NCBI RefSeq assembly: GCF_036417355.1 | Contig: NZ_CP143889.1 | Span: forward strand, 496,001-560,000 | Length of the DNA stretch: 64,000 nucleotides | Direction: 5' to 3' | Origin: Akkermansia sp. RCC_12PD | GTDB lineage: Bacteria; Verrucomicrobiota; Verrucomicrobiia; Verrucomicrobiales; Akkermansiaceae | Shown here: positions 8,247 to 17,434 of the stretch, one piece after another | How the letters are laid out: each line of letters opens with the position of its first letter | Position numbering within the stretch: position 1 is the stretch's first letter | The notes under the pieces: model-generated | What the model was told of the DNA's origin: nothing | Databases searched by the model: none | What the model saw: the letters and a program-made list of their open reading frames with translations, nothing else | Program-made: the position numbers and the translations under genes

Positions 8247-9109
8247 GACCTTTTACCGGAAAAAGACGCCACGCCGGCATATTTCCCCTCCGGCAACTCT
8301 GCCGGCGGAAACGCTGCCGGAAACGAACGTCCGCTGGCTGATGAGACATATCCCTTCCCGTTCACCGTTCAGCAGAGAACGCAACTAATGACGCTGCCGC
8401 AGGGCGAATGCCCGCATTTTCTTTAACAAAAACCTCATGCGGCCCGGGATATTGAATATCGTGCCCCGTGTGGGGCCGGACCTATCCCATTCATTAAACG
8501 GAATGCCATCATTCGCTCTTCTGCCGCCTGGAAAGGCGGCAAAATGCACGGAAAATCATAAAAATATTTTTCTCCAACGCAGATACAACAAACATGAGAG
8601 CCGGACTCTTCAAAAATTCACTGGAACAAACATGGCAGCCCCTTCTGTTTCAATGCTACCCGGGACAGCCTGCCACGGTGGAGCGATACATACGGAAGAC
8701 AGGATACGAAGAAAAAGAAACGGAACTATTTATGCAGGTCTTGCCTCAGCCTGCCTGTTTCTTCTGCGGATTGATGACTGAATTTCAGCATCAGCAACCA
8801 TGTAGTATCCCAACAAGATTATTCCGCATAATTCCGAAAAGAAATTCCCGTCCTGCTCCAGAGAACCGCCGGAAAAGTAAAAAACACGGAATTCCCCTAT
8901 AGCACACTAAAAAATTCACGCATCCCCGCCACATTCCCGACTGCCCCGCAGAAAGAAAGACAGCCGGATACCTTCTTTCCCGGTCCTGTTGAACGGGCAT
9001 TCCACCGGATATCTTCTCCTCTCCCGGATCAGGGAAACATGTATGAATCCGCAGATTTTCCCCGTCACCCGGCAACCGCGCCTCAAGCAGCGAACCTGAG
9101 GGAAGCCTT
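8247..9109. other. Intergenic region of about 860 bp, no supported gene
   Basis: Between the divergent upstream end of the epimerase gene and the DUF1330 stop. Reading frames up to about 110 codons exist on both strands (e.g. 8594-8902 plus, 8791-9126 minus), but their composition and lack of motifs or ribosome sites give no support. A small 8-bp hairpin (TGCCGCCT/AGGCGGCA, 8522-8541) lacks a U-tract. The stretch may be decayed coding DNA. Confidence 0.5.
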
Positions 9110-9406
9110 TCACAAGCCTTCGGCAATAAACGCCTTTGCCCTTACCGTTTCCGTGCGCAGCGCCATGATCCGGCGATACTCCTCACTGGCAAAGCATTCA
9201 TCCAGTTTTTCCCGGTTGGGAAAACGGATGATAATCATCCTGTCCGGCCTATCTCCGGGAAAAGGCGAGTCAATCACTTCCGTGCGTACGAGATATTCCC
9301 CGCCGAAGCTTTCCACAATCGGCTTCACCCGGTCGATGTAAGAATCGTACGGCGCACGGTCCACAGTTTCGTCCATGGAAACCATGACTATAAAATAAGC
9401 ACTCAT
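9110..9406 (-). CDS. DUF1330 dimeric alpha-beta barrel protein
   Basis: Small cytosolic protein of 98 residues with the DUF1330/ferredoxin-like pattern: YFIVMVSM...YDSYIDRVKPIVESFGGEYLVRTE, then DRMIIIRFPNREKLDECFASEEYRRIM. Members form dimeric alpha-beta barrels related to antibiotic-biosynthesis monooxygenases; no activity is established for the family. Length is normal and start unambiguous (MSAYFIVM). It is monocistronic on the minus strand, separated from the upstream membrane protein gene by a probable terminator. Confidence 0.88.
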   Translation of the reverse strand: MSAYFIVMVSMDETVDRAPYDSYIDRVKPIVESFGGEYLVRTEVIDSPFPGDRPDRMIIIRFPNREKLDECFASEEYRRIMALRTETVRAKAFIAEGL

Positions 9407-9448
9407 GAATGTTGCACATTGTACTCCGTTTTAACCCTAAATCCATGT

Positions 9449-9478
9449 TAAAAGGGGGCTGTGCCGCCACGCCCCCTT
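9449..9478 (-). terminator. Probable terminator of the DUF4013-like gene
   Basis: 9-bp stem AAAGGGGGC/GCCCCCTTT (9450-9458 and 9470-9478) with an 11-base GC-rich loop. On the minus strand it ends in TTTTAAC, 140 bases past the stop of the 9614-10291 gene. Confidence 0.5.
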
Positions 9479-9613
9479 TCCCAGCCTGCATGTCCGGCAA
9501 CCCAGCCCGAAAGGACTCATGCGGAATTTCCTCCCAGAAACGGAAAAACAAAAAAGAAAAGCTCTTACGCTCCCATCCATTCCAGAATTTCTCTACCGTC
9601 CGGAGCCCCGGCA

Positions 9614-10291
9614 TCAATCCGCACTGGAAACGGAAAAGCCGTCATCATCTTCATCCTCAGCAAATTCATGCTTCAGCAGAAACAGGCCGAAGACGTTCAT
9701 CAGCACGCAGATCATGTAAAGGATCACGGACAGCGTAAGGAAAGTCATCCATACTCCGGAAGGAAGGTACAGCACAATCACCACCCCCGCCAAAACACTG
9801 AAAACCAGTCCCAGATAAGTCATGGGCGCCTTCTTGACGAGATCCCACCAGCCGGAGGGGGAAAGGCCGTCAAAACTGTCCAGGAGAGCCGTTCTCATAA
9901 ATATCCCGGGGAAATAGATAACCCCCACTATCATGAAAAACCATGCCGGAAGAGCGTCCGGCTCCCAGTCAACCATATTCAGGTAAATGGAAAAGGGGAG
10001 AAAGGAAATGACGGCGCACACAAGAGTCCTCACATAAGGCAGAAAAAGAGACTCAAACCAGCCCTCCAACTCGGGGAAATGGCAGATTCCCTCATCGCCC
10101 ATAGCGGACTGCCTCACCATTTTCATACAGAAGGCGCACATAAAGGGGCCGAGGAAGCAGAAATTGGCAATCCAGCCGAGCACGGGAGCCCACAAGGCCA
10201 GGTACATCGCCCAGACGATCAGTACACTGAAAACAAAAACCATGGGACGTTCCCGGAAAGGATAACCCAGAGAGGAAAGGTAGTTGGACAT
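9614..10291 (-). CDS. DUF4013-like polytopic membrane protein
   Basis: A 225-residue membrane protein with about five hydrophobic segments (VFVFSVLIVWAMYLALWAPV, GWIANFCFLGPFMCAFCM, LVCAVISFLPFSIYLNM, FFMIVGVIYFPGIF, YLGLVFSVLAGVVIVLY, FLTLSVILYMICVLMNVFGL). The short N-terminal cytosolic stretch MSNYLSSLGYPFRERP and an acidic tail (EFAEDEDDDG) bracket them. The FxxGIFMRTALLDSFDG part resembles DUF4013-type proteins. ATG 10291 is preferred to the TTG six bases earlier. No function is known; it looks monocistronic. Confidence 0.75.
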   Translation of the reverse strand: MSNYLSSLGYPFRERPMVFVFSVLIVWAMYLALWAPVLGWIANFCFLGPFMCAFCMKMVRQSAMGDEGICHFPELEGWFESLFLPYVRTLVCAVISFLPFSIYLNMVDWEPDALPAWFFMIVGVIYFPGIFMRTALLDSFDGLSPSGWWDLVKKAPMTYLGLVFSVLAGVVIVLYLPSGVWMTFLTLSVILYMICVLMNVFGLFLLKHEFAEDEDDDGFSVSSAD

Positions 10292-10368
10292 ATACAAATA
10301 TCTTAGGACATTCTCTTTACATCGTCAATGCATTATTATCCATTTTCCAACAAATTTACAATACTCTG

Positions 10369-11349
10369 TCAGGAATAAAAATTCTCCACCGCACAGGCAA
10401 TTCTTTCCATCTCCTCCCTGCCGCAGCGCTGGTCTACAGGCAGGGGCAGCAGGTTCAACGCCAGCTTCCGTTCCGCTCCGTCAAACGGAGCCCATTCCAG
10501 AACTTCCGGCCACAACAGGGGAATCAGAATATGCGCGTCTATCAGCGCATCCCGCAATTCCGGCAATCCCGTCCGGAACGGATAGCAATATGGAGCAGAC
10601 ATGGTGCCTACATCCGGAGACAGCCTGTTCAAATGTCCCAGACGTTCATGCAGGAACAAGAAATTTTCCAACCTCCGGCGCCGTGCGCTTTCATAATCAA
10701 TGCCGTTGATCAGGCATTCCGTCAAACGGGACATGCGGCGCAGGGGGGCCGACTTCAGGCGCCGTTCGCTCCGTTCACATGCGCAAGAGGCCGCCTCCGG
10801 TCCGCAGGCCGCGCATTCCAGCAAAAAAGCGGCATGAGGAAGGGACTCGTCCTGCTCTTCCAGTTCCAGGCACGGACGGTCCATCACGACCACGCCGCCG
10901 TCCGGCAGGCCGGAAAATTTGCGCGGGCTGTACAGGGCCGCTGTTCGGGGGCGCGGCGAAGAATACAATGCCAGCGCATTGTCCACAATCAGCCTTTCCC
11001 CGTACCGGGCCGCCAGCATATTCACGCATGCCTCCTTAATGCCGAAGTAATTGGCGTACAGGAAATACTCTCCTTCCTCCAGAACAGGCAGGCTTTCCGG
11101 TTCCAGCCCTTCGTTAATGCGGTAAAAGGAATACGGGATACGGAGCAGCTCCATTGGTTCCAGAATCGTGGCGCATGTGTACCAGGGGACATAAATGCGG
11201 CGCACGTCGCCCAGACAGCGCAGAATGTATTCCAGAGCCCGCCTCCCGGAATTCACGGCCACGCTCCGCCCCGCATGCCATTGCGGGAAATTGCCGTACT
11301 CCGGCAATTCCAGCCCGAAAAACCCGCCTATGTCCATGCTCTTTTCCAT
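10369..11349 (-). CDS. DegT/DnrJ-like PLP-fold protein
   Basis: Probable fold-type I PLP-dependent protein related to sugar aminotransferases of the DegT/DnrJ/EryC1 group. Visible landmarks: N-terminal SGRRALEYIL, VPWYTCATILEPM, the cofactor-aspartate region LIVDNALALYSS, and SPRKFSGLPDGGVVV, whose Lys occupies the Schiff-base position with a DGG instead of the usual GEGG. Length about 325 residues, slightly shorter than typical (about 370). Several in-frame starts (ATG 11370, 11349, 11337; GTG 11424) are possible; none has a convincing Shine-Dalgarno. No neighbouring nucleotide-sugar genes support a sugar-aminotransferase role, so the substrate is open. Confidence 0.7.
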   Translation of the reverse strand: MEKSMDIGGFFGLELPEYGNFPQWHAGRSVAVNSGRRALEYILRCLGDVRRIYVPWYTCATILEPMELLRIPYSFYRINEGLEPESLPVLEEGEYFLYANYFGIKEACVNMLAARYGERLIVDNALALYSSPRPRTAALYSPRKFSGLPDGGVVVMDRPCLELEEQDESLPHAAFLLECAACGPEAASCACERSERRLKSAPLRRMSRLTECLINGIDYESARRRRLENFLFLHERLGHLNRLSPDVGTMSAPYCYPFRTGLPELRDALIDAHILIPLLWPEVLEWAPFDGAERKLALNLLPLPVDQRCGREEMERIACAVENFYS

Positions 11350-11424
11350 GCACACCGAACAATACCGCATTTGATCCCAAAAAGGAAGCGCCGCAGTTTC
11401 AGGGATCGCCGGCCGATGAACCAC

Positions 11425-11611
11425 GAAGGCCGGACCTCATTCAATTTTCTGCCGTTTCAGCTTCTGCAAGGCTTCCAAGAGATTCGGCTCTTCATGGGGC
11501 GCTGCCTTGCTGGCCGTAGCACCATTTTTCAAATGTCCAAGCTACTATTATAACATATCTACTGGAAAGAATTGAAAATACAGGAAGAATTGGAGCAGAG
11601 ATCTATTTCTT
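11425..11611. other. Intergenic stretch with a possible decayed gene end
   Basis: On the minus strand, 11437-11530 reads as a coding-like C-terminus (EEPNLLEALQKLKRQKIE then stop) with no start and stops immediately upstream. This suggests a gene whose 5' part has been lost. AT content rises beyond 11530. Confidence 0.25.
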
Positions 11612-12319
11612 GTGTTGGATTCGAGATTGATGAAGCAATTCAATACATGGAGAAATTTTCTCTTGCTTCGGCAATATCTCTTTGGACTAAAGTATATGGA
11701 ATATACTAAACAGCTACCGGATAAGGAAAACGACCGTCCCTACTGCGCCGGACAGAAAGTCCTAAATGAGGTGACCCGCCAGATTATCGCCCTAGCGAAG
11801 GCCAATGGATGGAGCAAAGACCGATCAAGTCACGGAACCCGGTACGATGGAGCCGCCTTGCTTCCTGCCTCCTGTCAGCGAAGGGGAAACCCGTAGCATG
11901 GCCGTTGCGAAGGAAGCAACCTGTCCGGATTCCGGATGAAATCAACGACAAGACGGCGGATTTCTTCTTTACTACGGAGTTGAGAACGGAACGTGGAGAT
12001 ATCCGTATTCTGAATGAGGAAATTGGTAAAATGACCTTCCAGCGGCCCTTGAACTATCGGGAACTTGTCCCCGGCCAGGAATATCATGCGACAATTTCGG
12101 TGTGCCTGGATGAAGTCGATCTGGAAGACAGGGAACAATGTTCTTGTGTACTCGAAACGCCATAAATCACGTAAATTATTCGTTAACAACAGAAAATAAA
12201 TTAAGCATTCTCGGAAAAACATTCTGACCCTGCTGGCGGATTTCGAAAAGGAGAGGGACATTTCCTGGATTCCCGGCTTGACCGAACATGACTGGGAAGG
12301 CAGGATCAAGAAGGAGTGA
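11612..12319 (+). pseudogene. Fragments of decayed plus-strand gene(s)
   Basis: Three short coding-like stretches in different frames: 11612-11896 (contains LNEVTRQIIALAKANGWS), 11809-12165 (contains TTELRTERGDIRILNEEIG and LVPGQEYHATISV) and 12203-12319 (SRKNILTLLADFEKERDI ... DWEGRIKKE then stop). Each has bacterial-protein-like composition, but none has a convincing start and they break into each other, so I read them as remains of one or two inactivated genes. I do not recognise the family. AT content is above the neighbourhood average. Confidence 0.35.
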
Positions 12320-12402
12320 ATACAGTCCATGCGCGACAGGACCGAATCCACGCTGCGGGAGCAGTTCCCCGGAAAAGGTGCCCCTGAGACGGCCTCCGCA
12401 TT

Positions 12403-12933
12403 TTGAACGAATCATCCACAGACAAAATCATCACCCCCATGCCATCAACATTCACTCTTCACAGCAACGACCTCGGCGGAGTAGTCCAGCAGCCCCAGCG
12501 GCACTTCAGTGTGGGCGGCGGAAACCGTTCCCCCCAGCTTTCCTGGATCAATCCTCCGGAAGGGACAAAAAGCTTTGCCATTACCATCCATGATCCGGAC
12601 GCGCCCACGGGCAGCGGCTTCTGGCACTGGCTGGCCGTCAATCTGCCTTCCTCCGTCCGGGAATTGCCCTCCGGCGCGGGAGACCCTGCCCTGGGCCTGA
12701 TGCCGGAACAGACTGTCCAGATACGCAACGACGCCGGTTTTGCAGGATACAGCGGCAGCTTCCCGCCCGCAGGCCACGGATGGCACCTGTACCTGGTTAC
12801 TGTGTACGCGCTGGACACGGATTCCCTGCCCGTGGCGGAAGATACCCCGGCCGCCCAGGTGGGGTTCCAGCTCTGGCAGCACACGCTGCAAAAAGCCTCC
12901 ATCGTCTTTTACGACCGGGTGGAGACGAAATGA
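12403..12933 (+). CDS. YbhB/YbcL-type PEBP (Raf kinase inhibitor-like) protein
   Basis: Phosphatidylethanolamine-binding-protein fold, 176 residues. Landmarks: GGNRSPQLSWINPPEGTKSF, the anion-site DPDAPTGSGFWHWLAVNLP (the DPDAP and HW pair are the PEBP ligand pocket), then GYSGSFPPAGHGWHLYLVTVYALD. Bacterial members are small soluble proteins of unknown physiological ligand. A second in-frame ATG at 12439 (MPSTFTLHSND) begins nearer to the domain and may be the real start. It stands alone between two stretches of gene debris. Confidence 0.92.
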   Translation: MNESSTDKIITPMPSTFTLHSNDLGGVVQQPQRHFSVGGGNRSPQLSWINPPEGTKSFAITIHDPDAPTGSGFWHWLAVNLPSSVRELPSGAGDPALGLMPEQTVQIRNDAGFAGYSGSFPPAGHGWHLYLVTVYALDTDSLPVAEDTPAAQVGFQLWQHTLQKASIVFYDRVETK

Positions 12934-13063
12934 GCTCCATATTCTTCCTTCCTCCCGTCTTGCAGGATAGCGTCATCATTTTCTTCCGGACCGCTTCTGC
13001 CGTTTTCTTCCTCCCGTGCGTATGAAGCCCCCTGCACACTCCTGAGGAAAATCCATATCCAGC

Positions 13064-13530
13064 ATGAAAAAACGCTATTCCTTCTCGTCGCAGCCTTTTC
13101 ATACCTCCTGTCCTTCGCCGTCTTCTTCCTGCTGAAATGCACCTGTACCGGCGATACGAGATATGGCGTCAACAACGGGTTCAATGACCGGGGTAACCTG
13201 CTGTGCCGGGCCGCGGCGGCTTCCAACGTCATCAAGTACCGGCGGAGCTCCCATGCCTGGTCATGGCATCCTCCCCGGCATCCCGCCGAAAACTCCCACA
13301 GATACAGCCATTCAGACATTTTCCAGTCCTCCGTGGACAACTGACCCAACAATGGAGGATACCATAAAAACGCCCTGTCAGAGTGGCTCGGCCTCACGGT
13401 TGAAATCAAGGGCTCCCAGGGAGCCGCACTGAATCCCAAGTCCACGGCGAGCGGACTGGCAGAATTTCCCGGTCATGCAGCAATCCCGGGGATTTCCCAT
13501 CCGGCAGGTCCCGGAACCACCGGACAATCC
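13064..13530 (+). pseudogene. Frameshifted small membrane/exported protein gene
   Basis: ATG 13064 is followed by six A residues and leads to a frame that stops after about 23 codons. Adding one A gives a classic start and membrane/signal segment (MKKTLFLLVAAFSYLLSFAV then FFLLKC) that stays open for about 90 codons (GDTRYGVNNGFNDRGNLLC, later HSDIFQSSVDN). It then meets a TGA at 13342, after which the same frame continues with LSEWLGLTVEIKGSQGAALN. Two lesions argue for a pseudogene; family not recognised. The rest of the gap up to 13753 shows no other supported gene. Confidence 0.5.
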
Positions 13531-13753
13531 GCCCCAAGCCTCTCTGGAAAAACCCGCGTACCATCAACTTACTCTCACAACAGAGCGCTTCCTCGGTCAG
13601 CTCTCTCTTGCGGCAATGCGGAAAAAGAAGAGGCTGCACAAGGATTTCCCTTTCTGCTTGCGGACTACAGGAATCTATGTCATAAAACCGAATCAGAATC
13701 CAACCACCCCCGGTGCTGTCGCCCAAGGTTCCACGGCCGCCGGGTTGACCCCT

Positions 13754-14779
13754 ATGAACGCTCCTCCCTCTCTCTCTCAGGAAGAACTCGGCACTGCCGT
13801 GCAAAAGCTTGACGCCCTGGCCTCCGCCATGAACCAGGTTCTGTTCGGCAAGGAAAATCTCATTGAACTCATCCTCACCGGCGTTCTGGCCCGCGGCCAC
13901 ATCCTGCTGGAGGGCTTGCCCGGACTGGGCAAAACGGAACTGGTCAAGGGGCTTTCCAAGGCGCTGGACATCACGGCAAGGCGTGTGCAGTTCACCCCGG
14001 ACCTGCTGCCCGGAGACATCACGGGCACCCCCGTCCTGCAGGAGGCGGACGGGAGAAAATCCTTCGTCTTCCAGGAAGGCCCCGTATTCGCCAACATCAT
14101 GCTGGCGGACGAAATCAACCGGGCCTCCCCCAAAACCCAGTCCGCCCTGCTGGAAGCCATGCAGGAAAGGAAGGTCACCGTCATGGGCCAGTCCCATTCT
14201 CTTCCGGAGCCTTTCTTCGTGCTGGCTACCCAGAACCCCATTGAACTGGAAGGCACCTACCCGCTGCCGGAAGCCCAGCTTGACCGCTTCCTGTTCAAGA
14301 TCAACGTAGGCAGAAATCCCGCGGAGGTGCTGACCCGCATCGTCCTCAACCGTGAAATGGGCATGGAACCAGCCGTTCCCCGCGTGCTGGACGCGGAGGA
14401 ACTTCTCCGCCTGATGGAACTTGCCCGGCGGATCGCCATCCCGGATGCCGTGGCCGGATACATCGGGAGGCTCGTCAACGCCACCCATCCCGGCGAATCG
14501 GAAGCGGCCCGCGGTGTCAAATACGGGGCCAGCCCCCGCGCCGCCCTGGGCCTGGCCGCCGCCGCCAAGGCACGCGCCCTGCGCCAGGGACGCCCCTTCT
14601 GCTCCTTTGAAGACGTGCAGGCCGTCATCCGTCCCGTGCTGGAACACCGCATCCTGCTGGACCACATGGCGAAGCTGGAAGGAGCGACTCCCGGAGACGT
14701 CGTGGAACGGCTCCTGAAAGAAATTCCGGCCCAGGACAAGCCCCTGCCACATTCTCTCGCCGCAGCTAAAATCCATTAA
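13754..14779 (+). CDS. MoxR-family AAA+ ATPase
   Basis: MoxR-type chaperone ATPase, 341 residues, first gene of the DUF58/VWA operon. Walker A GLPGLGKTEL (about residues 55-64), Walker B IMLADEINRASPKTQSALLE, sensor 1 LATQNPIELEGTYPLPEAQL, arginine region LDRFLFK, sensor 2 GASPRAALGLAAAAKA. ATG 13754 (MNAPPSLSQEEL) matches usual MoxR N-termini; the longer frame upstream overlaps the pseudogene and is not used. MoxR proteins are thought to assist folding or metal insertion of partners, usually acting with DUF58 and VWA proteins, which are encoded downstream here. Confidence 0.95.
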   Translation: MNAPPSLSQEELGTAVQKLDALASAMNQVLFGKENLIELILTGVLARGHILLEGLPGLGKTELVKGLSKALDITARRVQFTPDLLPGDITGTPVLQEADGRKSFVFQEGPVFANIMLADEINRASPKTQSALLEAMQERKVTVMGQSHSLPEPFFVLATQNPIELEGTYPLPEAQLDRFLFKINVGRNPAEVLTRIVLNREMGMEPAVPRVLDAEELLRLMELARRIAIPDAVAGYIGRLVNATHPGESEAARGVKYGASPRAALGLAAAAKARALRQGRPFCSFEDVQAVIRPVLEHRILLDHMAKLEGATPGDVVERLLKEIPAQDKPLPHSLAAAKIH

Positions 14780-14798
14780 TCCCACCCCCTGTTCAACC

Positions 14799-16439
14799 AT
14801 GTTCCGCCAGTTGCTGAAACGCCGTGGACTGCTCTTCGCCTTTCTTCTGCTTCCGCCGTCCGCCCTTGCGGCCCCTGCGGGAAGCGCGGAAAAATCCCCT
14901 CGAATTGAAGTAAGCTCCCCCTGCGACAAATTCCCGCGCAATTCCATCTCCCCAGCCCGTGTCCTGATAGAAAACGTCCCGAACGGGAAAGACACCCATA
15001 CCTTTGAATTCCAGACTTTGTGGAACGACAACAGCAGGCAGAGGTATTCCTTCTCCGTTCCTCCGGGACAAACGCGGCAGGCCGTCATCTATCCGTCCAT
15101 GACGGACATCCAGCTCTTATACCGATACCGGAATTCCGTGGATGAATCCATCAGCCTGTTCGCCGTCAGTGAAGACGCGCCCTTCTTCGCCGTTCTTCAG
15201 GAAAAAACGCCGTCCGAATGGAATATGTTGTCCCACAGTCCCTTCAACGCGCAGGTGAATACCTTTGACCTGATGGACTGGCCGGCGGACTACCGCATGT
15301 ATGCAGCCCAGAACTGCATCATCATTCCTGAAAAGCTATATGCGTCTTATCTGGACGAGCCCCACAGGAAAGCTCTCCGCCAGTGGGTGCTGGGGGGAGG
15401 GAGCCTCTGGCTCATTGGGGACCGGGGGAGGAAAATCACCGCCGCCCCTCTGGGCCGCGGTCTTATTCTTCACGTACCTTCCCTGGAAGGAATGACGGAC
15501 AAGGAAAAGGAAGCGGCACTCCTCAAGCTGAAAACTGAAACCAAGGATATTTTTCCCGTAAAGGTTGACGGATATTACGACACGCCTTTTCATCCGAAGA
15601 CGCCGGATGCCTTTCCCTACTTTTTCACCACCCCGTCTTTCCTGCTCGGCCTTATTCTGGCGGCCTTTGCCGTACTGGTGGGACCGGTCTGCCTGCTGCG
15701 GTGGGCTCCCGTCGGCAAACGGCAGCGCCTGTTCATCCTGATTCCCTCTATTTCCCTGGGTATTTCCATTCTTTTGGCGGCCGTCATCCTGATCGGGGAC
15801 GGAACGGGAGGACGCGGGAGCCGTGCCGTGCACATCCTGGTCAACCCGCAGGACCATACGGGACTGATCACCCAGAGCCAGGTCTGCCAAACTCTTATTC
15901 TGACGAATAATGAATTCACGCTCCCGGAAGACGTCCACCTCCAGGGCTGCCGTCTGGAGAAGGAAAAATTCCAAACCTTCCATGCAAACGGATATGCCCG
16001 GGAAAAACTGGAAAACTACTTGCGGGAGGGGAATTTGTGCAGCGGCGGCTGGTTCACCAGCCGATCCACCCTTGAGCACAGGCTGACGCGTCCCATCACC
16101 ACCAGGGCGGCCGTTACCGTTATTCCCATGCCGCAGCCGGACGGAGCGCCGGTCTTGCAGAGCACCTTCCCGGGCGCCCTGTCCAACCTCATTTACCGCG
16201 ACGCCTCCGGAACGTACTGGCGCATTCCAAACCTGCCGCCAGGAGAAAGGAAGACAGCCGTCCGGAGTGAAAAAATACCTTCTGAAACACCGCCTCCGGG
16301 CCATTTCCACGCGGAAATGATATCCACGGAAGGAGAATTGGGCCCCATTCCCACCCTGGACTCCATCAAGTGGGAAAACACCCGCATCACCGTCTCCGGC
16401 CCCGCCGCCGGAAACCAGCCCCTCCCCCAACAGCCATGA
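14799..16439 (+). CDS. Exported/membrane protein of the MoxR operon
   Basis: 546 residues, not recognised as a named family. N-terminal signal peptide (RGLLFAFLLLPPSALAAPAG), a periplasmic domain of about 250 residues that includes a DUF4350/GATase-like stretch (LRQWVLGGGSLWLIGDRGR, GRGLILHVPSLEGM), two adjacent membrane helices (PSFLLGLILAAFAVLVGPVC and LFILIPSISLGISILLAAVI), and a C-terminal domain of about 190 residues. It lies 19 bp after moxR and its stop overlaps the next start (ATGA at 16436-16439), so it is translated as part of the operon. In many bacteria this position is taken by a similar protein with a GATase-like fold; a structural role is inferred. Confidence 0.8.
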   Translation: MFRQLLKRRGLLFAFLLLPPSALAAPAGSAEKSPRIEVSSPCDKFPRNSISPARVLIENVPNGKDTHTFEFQTLWNDNSRQRYSFSVPPGQTRQAVIYPSMTDIQLLYRYRNSVDESISLFAVSEDAPFFAVLQEKTPSEWNMLSHSPFNAQVNTFDLMDWPADYRMYAAQNCIIIPEKLYASYLDEPHRKALRQWVLGGGSLWLIGDRGRKITAAPLGRGLILHVPSLEGMTDKEKEAALLKLKTETKDIFPVKVDGYYDTPFHPKTPDAFPYFFTTPSFLLGLILAAFAVLVGPVCLLRWAPVGKRQRLFILIPSISLGISILLAAVILIGDGTGGRGSRAVHILVNPQDHTGLITQSQVCQTLILTNNEFTLPEDVHLQGCRLEKEKFQTFHANGYAREKLENYLREGNLCSGGWFTSRSTLEHRLTRPITTRAAVTVIPMPQPDGAPVLQSTFPGALSNLIYRDASGTYWRIPNLPPGERKTAVRSEKIPSETPPPGHFHAEMISTEGELGPIPTLDSIKWENTRITVSGPAAGNQPLPQQP

Positions 16440-17434
16440 CAGAGCCCATTTTGCTTGAAGTTTCCGGACTGTCCAAATCCTTTGACCAGGTTAAAGCCGT
16501 CAGCGGCGTCTCCTTCCAAATCAGGAAGGGGCAGGTCGTAGGCCTGATCGGCGCCAACGGTGCCGGAAAGACGACCACCATGCGCATGCTCGCCACTCTG
16601 GAACTCGCCGACTCCGGAAGCATCCTGATCAACGGCATTAACGCCGTGGACCATCCCAACGAGGTGCGTCCTCTGATCGGCTGGATGCCGGACTACTTCC
16701 ATCCCTACAAAAACACCAGCGTCCGGGAATACCTGGACTTCTTCGCCAGGGCATACGACATTCCGGGCAGCCGCCTGCTTTTCGCCGTGGATGAAGTGCT
16801 GGACTTTACGGAACTGGGAGAACTGCAAACGCGGCTCATCAACAAGCTCTCCAAGGGGCAGACCCAGCGCCTGTGCCTGGCGCGCACCCTGGTCAGCGAT
16901 CCCGAACTCCTCATTCTGGACGAACCCGCCGCCGGGCTGGACCCAAAGGCGCGCATGGAATTCAAAAACCTGGTGCATCTGCTCAAGGCCAGGGGAAAAA
17001 CCCTGCTCATCAGCTCCCACATCCTCTCCGAACTGGGGGAAATGTGCGACTCCCTGATTTTCATGGATGGAGGTTCCATCGTCCATGACGGCGACAAAAG
17101 CTCCCTGTTGCACCATCAGGAGGAAACCGGCTGGCCCTTTGAAGTGAAAATCGCCGGAGAAAACACCGCTCCTCTGGAAGAATGGATGGCCATTCATCCC
17201 GGCTGGAAAGTGCGTTCCGTGCAGGAAAACGGCGTTACGGCCACTTTCTCCTCCTGTGAGCCGGAGCTGGTCGCCAGGGAACTCAGGCAGCTCTGCGCAG
17301 ACCTGCCCGTCATCGAGTTCCACCGCAGCGAACGCCGGCTGGAAGAAGCCTTCGTCGATATCCTGCTTAACAAGAATAAAAAACCGGACTCCGCGTCCGG
17401 ACAAACCGTCTCTCCCTCCTCATCCGCCTCATGA
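16436..17434 (+). CDS. ABC-2 type transporter ATP-binding protein
   Basis: 332 residues; energises the permease encoded next. Walker A GANGAGKTT (about residues 40-48), signature LSKGQTQRLCLARTL, Walker B LLILDEPAAGLDP, H-loop ISSHILSELGEM, then a C-terminal extension of about 110 residues as in NatA/DrrA-type exporters. The ATG is chosen because it overlaps the previous stop and begins directly at the domain (MTEPILLEVSGLSKSF); the longer frame runs back into the upstream gene. Its stop overlaps the permease start at 17431. Confidence 0.93.
   Translation: MTEPILLEVSGLSKSFDQVKAVSGVSFQIRKGQVVGLIGANGAGKTTTMRMLATLELADSGSILINGINAVDHPNEVRPLIGWMPDYFHPYKNTSVREYLDFFARAYDIPGSRLLFAVDEVLDFTELGELQTRLINKLSKGQTQRLCLARTLVSDPELLILDEPAAGLDPKARMEFKNLVHLLKARGKTLLISSHILSELGEMCDSLIFMDGGSIVHDGDKSSLLHHQEETGWPFEVKIAGENTAPLEEWMAIHPGWKVRSVQENGVTATFSSCEPELVARELRQLCADLPVIEFHRSERRLEEAFVDILLNKNKKPDSASGQTVSPSSSAS

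Noticed and set aside
13406-15088. 560-codon minus-strand frame across moxR
   Set aside because: Antisense shadow of moxR and the next gene; composition is Gly/Arg/His-rich with no motif.
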